Shown one piece after another: positions 51,380-53,894 of a stretch of 53,894 nucleotides of DNA. Source of the stretch: an uncultured Alphaproteobacteria bacterium (GTDB taxonomy: Bacteria > Pseudomonadota > Alphaproteobacteria > UBA8366 > JADFVY01). The stretch covers positions 1-53,894 of the forward strand of contig CAMYKU010000020.1 in the NCBI GenBank assembly GCA_947259105.1, read 5' to 3'. Numbering within the stretch: the first letter of the stretch is position 1; each line of letters opens with the position of its first letter. The notes under the pieces are model-generated. The model saw only the letters and a list, made by a program, of their open reading frames with translations. It did no database searches and was not told the DNA's origin. The translations under genes were made by a program, and so were the position numbers.

Positions 51380-52584
51380 TGTTCTTCGAAACCCTCAGAC
51401 TGGCCATACAGGCGATAGCCCGCAACGCGATGCGCTCGTTCCTGACGGTCCTTGGCATCGTGATCGGCGTGGGCGCCGTGATCGCGATGGTGACGATCGG
51501 CAACGGCACGACCGCCAAAGTGGCCGCCGATATAGCCAAGCTCGGCAGCAACCTCCTGTTCGTACGACCGGGACAGTTCGGCCCGGGGCGGTCGAGCGCC
51601 GAAGCCAAACCGTTCAGCGCCCGCGACATCGCAGCGCTCAAGACCCAGCTCCACGGCGCCCGCGCGGTGGCGCCGGTGGCCCAGAAGATGGTGACGGCCA
51701 TCTACGGCACCGAGAGCCGCAGCACGTCGGCCAGCGGCACCGACAATGACTATTTCATCACTCTGGACTGGCAGCTGACACAGGGCCGCCGCTTTCTGGA
51801 CGGCGAGATTCGCAGCGGTCGTGCGGCCTGCATCATCGGCGAGACCGTGCGCGACGAGCTGTTCGGAAACGCGGATGCGCTCGGGCAGCGGATTCGTGTC
51901 GCCAAGGTTTCCTGCGAGGTGATCGGCCTGCTCGCGGTGAAGGGGCAATCCGGCTTCGGCACCGACCAGGACGACATCGTCCTGATGCCGTTGCGGACAT
52001 TCCAGCGGCGTATTGCCGGCAACACCAACATCACGACGATCTATGTCTCGGCCCGCGACGGTGTGCAGACGGCGAAGGTTCAGGCGGACATCGAGCGGCT
52101 GCTGCGCGAGCGCCGCAATATCGGTCCGGACAAGGAGGACGATTTCAGCGTGCGCGACATGAAACAGGTCGCAAATACCCTGACGGCGACGACGACGGTC
52201 CTGACGGGGTTGTTGGGCGCCGTGGCCGGCGTGAGCCTGCTGGTCGGTGGCATCGGCATCATGAATATCATGCTCGTGTCGGTCACCGAACGGACCCGCG
52301 AGATCGGCATCCGGCTGGCGATCGGCGCCCAGGAATCCCAGGTGTTGCTGCAGTTCCTGGTCGAGGCGGTGGTGCTGTCGCTGTTCGGAGGCGCTATCGG
52401 CATTCTGGCCGGGCTCGGTCTCGCCGCGCTGGCGACGCAGGCCATCCAGATCCCGTTCATTCCGGACCCGGCGACCGTACTGGTCGCTTTTGGCTTCGCC
52501 GCTCTGATCGGCGTTCTGTTCGGCTTCTTCCCGGCCCGCCGCGCCGCCCGCATGAATCCGATCGAGGCGCTGAGGCATGAATAG
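51379..52584 (+). CDS. MacB-type ABC permease (FtsX-like)
   Basis: A 401-residue permease: one N-terminal helix, a large periplasmic domain (about 45-275), and three C-terminal helices with the FtsX-family pattern (GGIGIMNIMLVSVTERTREIGIRLAIGA). The start overlaps the ATPase stop (TAATG). With the adaptor it should couple ATP hydrolysis to export from the periplasm. Confidence 0.93.
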   Translation: MFFETLRLAIQAIARNAMRSFLTVLGIVIGVGAVIAMVTIGNGTTAKVAADIAKLGSNLLFVRPGQFGPGRSSAEAKPFSARDIAALKTQLHGARAVAPVAQKMVTAIYGTESRSTSASGTDNDYFITLDWQLTQGRRFLDGEIRSGRAACIIGETVRDELFGNADALGQRIRVAKVSCEVIGLLAVKGQSGFGTDQDDIVLMPLRTFQRRIAGNTNITTIYVSARDGVQTAKVQADIERLLRERRNIGPDKEDDFSVRDMKQVANTLTATTTVLTGLLGAVAGVSLLVGGIGIMNIMLVSVTERTREIGIRLAIGAQESQVLLQFLVEAVVLSLFGGAIGILAGLGLAALATQAIQIPFIPDPATVLVAFGFAALIGVLFGFFPARRAARMNPIEALRHE

Positions 52585-52690
52585 AGTCGTCGGCCCCGCC
52601 TGCCGCGTACCGCCTCCATGACAAAGTAACCTGATCTTAAATCCGTCCGTTCAAAATCGGCGCGCATCGTCGTTTCGAAAAGGGATCGCC

Positions 52691-53560
52691 ATGGACGCCG
52701 GGTCTGGATGGAACGGGATTGTTTCGCGCGCACATCACTGCCGCGGGCCGCTCAAATTTGCTATTCTGTTGCTACTGCCAGCGCTCGTTGCCGGCTGCCT
52801 GCAGATGGAGCGGGTTGTGCAAGTGAATAGCGACGGCAGCGGCGTCCTTATCGAGCGCCTCGTGCTGGGCAACGGCATCGCCGAGATGATGGCCGGCATG
52901 CAGCCCGAGGGCGAGCCGTTCAACATCCGCGACGACGACAAGCTGCGCACCGACGCCGCGAACTTCGGCGAGTCCGTGCGCTTTGTGTCGGCGACGGACC
53001 TGGTGACGGATTTCGGGCGGGGTTACGAGGCGCGCTACGCCTTCGACGACATCAATACGCTTCGCATCGGCCAGGACGTCGAAGACAGCATGCCCGGCGA
53101 ATCGGCGGCGACCGACGATGCGGACGGCGAAGAGCCGAAATACACCACCTTCACGCTGCGCCATACGAATCCGGTCGGACTTGTCATCCATTGGCCGGTG
53201 GACGAGGCGGAGTCCGAGTCCAAGGACCTGGATTCCGCCGCGGAAAGCTCGGAAACCCCCAGCACGCCGGAGCAGGAGCAGATGGCGATGGAGATGATGA
53301 AGATGGCCTTCCAGGACATGCGCATAGCGATGCATGTCGAGATCATGGGCGACATCGTGGGGACCAATGCCACCCATGTCGAGGGAACGCGGGTGACCCT
53401 CATGGACATCGACTTCGGCAAATTGCTCGCCAATGAGGCCGCTCTTCAGGCCATGGCCGGCAAGAAGCCCGATTCCGTTGCCGACATGAAGGACTTGATG
53501 AAGCTGATACCGGGGTTGAAGTTCGAAATCGAGCCCAAGGTCGCGATCCTTTTCCAGTAA
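52691..53560 (+). CDS. Predicted lipoprotein of unknown function
   Basis: A 289-residue protein. A hydrophobic signal segment ends in the lipobox LVAGC (Cys36), followed by a soluble domain and an acidic Ser/Glu/Asp linker (about 175-200). The N-terminal extension before the signal core is long for a lipoprotein, so ATG 52691 may be upstream of the real start. No family recognised. It lies downstream of the MacAB-type genes but about 105 bases away. Confidence 0.7.
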   Translation: MDAGSGWNGIVSRAHHCRGPLKFAILLLLPALVAGCLQMERVVQVNSDGSGVLIERLVLGNGIAEMMAGMQPEGEPFNIRDDDKLRTDAANFGESVRFVSATDLVTDFGRGYEARYAFDDINTLRIGQDVEDSMPGESAATDDADGEEPKYTTFTLRHTNPVGLVIHWPVDEAESESKDLDSAAESSETPSTPEQEQMAMEMMKMAFQDMRIAMHVEIMGDIVGTNATHVEGTRVTLMDIDFGKLLANEAALQAMAGKKPDSVADMKDLMKLIPGLKFEIEPKVAILFQ

Positions 53561-53617
53561 GTGTCGCGCGGGGCTGCCCTTCACATCCGGCAGGCTGACG
53601 GGCTGCGGGCCAGGCTC

Positions 53618-53894
53618 TCAGGTGGTCAGGTCGCACCGGTTCCAGATTTCGGACCTGTTGCCGTCACCTCCGGTCGTGATCACCTGGATGGTGTTGTCGT
53701 CGTACTGGGTCATGTCGACCTCCGCGCCGGCGTCCGGCTCGCCACCGGGCACGGTGTACTGGAACCCGTGCCGGTCATACTGGCCCGTCAACTTCGTGCC
53801 GCCCGGGGTAATGATGCTCGGCCCGTCGATCGACATATGGCGGTCCTTGAAACACCAGTTGCCGTCGATCCGGTCGGCCCTGGCCGGCGAGGCG
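53618..53894 (-). CDS. Exported protein of unknown function (5' end off the window)
   Basis: The frame is open to the window end. Upstream of an internal Met (53834-53836) the codons read ASPARADRIDGNWCFKDRH, and the following MSIDGPSIITPGG looks like an exported, Cys-containing small protein. The true start and signal peptide lie beyond 53894. At least 92 residues, with a GDGNRSEIWNRC end that suggests a disulfide. Function unknown. Confidence 0.6.
   Translation of the reverse strand, partial: ASPARADRIDGNWCFKDRHMSIDGPSIITPGGTKLTGQYDRHGFQYTVPGGEPDAGAEVDMTQYDDNTIQVITTGGDGNRSEIWNRCDLTT

Overview
The window is high-GC DNA from an alphaproteobacterium. This rests on a MucR/Ros-type regulator, a CIRCE-controlled groESL operon, FixK/FNR-type boxes, a rhizobial-style intergenic palindrome, and two operons of organic-acid and branched-chain-acid metabolism. 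No rRNA, tRNA or CRISPR array was seen. No genus can be named from the sequence alone.

Layout. 0-5.1 kb: an acyl-CoA synthetase abuts the broken 3' end of a sensor kinase gene. The kinase and its OmpR-type regulator diverge from three small genes (Gly/Met-rich exported protein, SHOCT membrane protein, YHS protein) across a region with repeated GTAAC boxes; this looks like a metal (probably copper) or envelope-stress module. 5.1-10.5 kb: MFS and DMT transporters, an alpha/beta hydrolase, and a TetR regulator diverging from an NAD(P)-binding protein and a DUF1772 protein through TTGACA-N3-TGTCAA operators. 10.5-18 kb: one operon for acyl-CoA synthetase, 2-oxoacid dehydrogenase E1alpha/E1beta/E2, an amino-acid dehydrogenase and an FAD-dependent oxidoreductase. 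18-19.5 kb: two tandem CBS-pair genes with FixK/FNR-like boxes and a small unknown gene.

19.5-42.5 kb is the most interesting part: two GntR/FCD regulators, a SsuABC/NMT1-type ABC importer, two FAA-hydrolase genes, two PanE-like reductase genes, and a central oxalate block. That block is the operon oxc-frc-formyl-THF hydrolase-like-fhs-usp, a TctCBA transporter, and a SucCD-like CoA ligase pair with a quinone oxidoreductase. Three copies of one 19-bp operator (consensus CTGGTATATGGTATACCAG) sit upstream of these three transcription units, two of them over a recognisable -10 element, so they probably form one regulon. The proposed flow is: uptake by TctCBA; activation by Frc, perhaps primed by the SucCD-like ligase; decarboxylation by Oxc or reduction to glyoxylate by a PanE2-type reductase; and C1 handling by Fhs and the formyl-THF enzyme.

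42.5-53.9 kb: a 270-bp MITE, a GT-C-type membrane glycosyltransferase, groESL with CIRCE and a strong terminator, a small membrane protein, an atypical MucR-like protein, a radical SAM protein behind a symmetrical FixK/FNR box, a MacAB-type exporter, a predicted lipoprotein and a partial exported protein running off the end.
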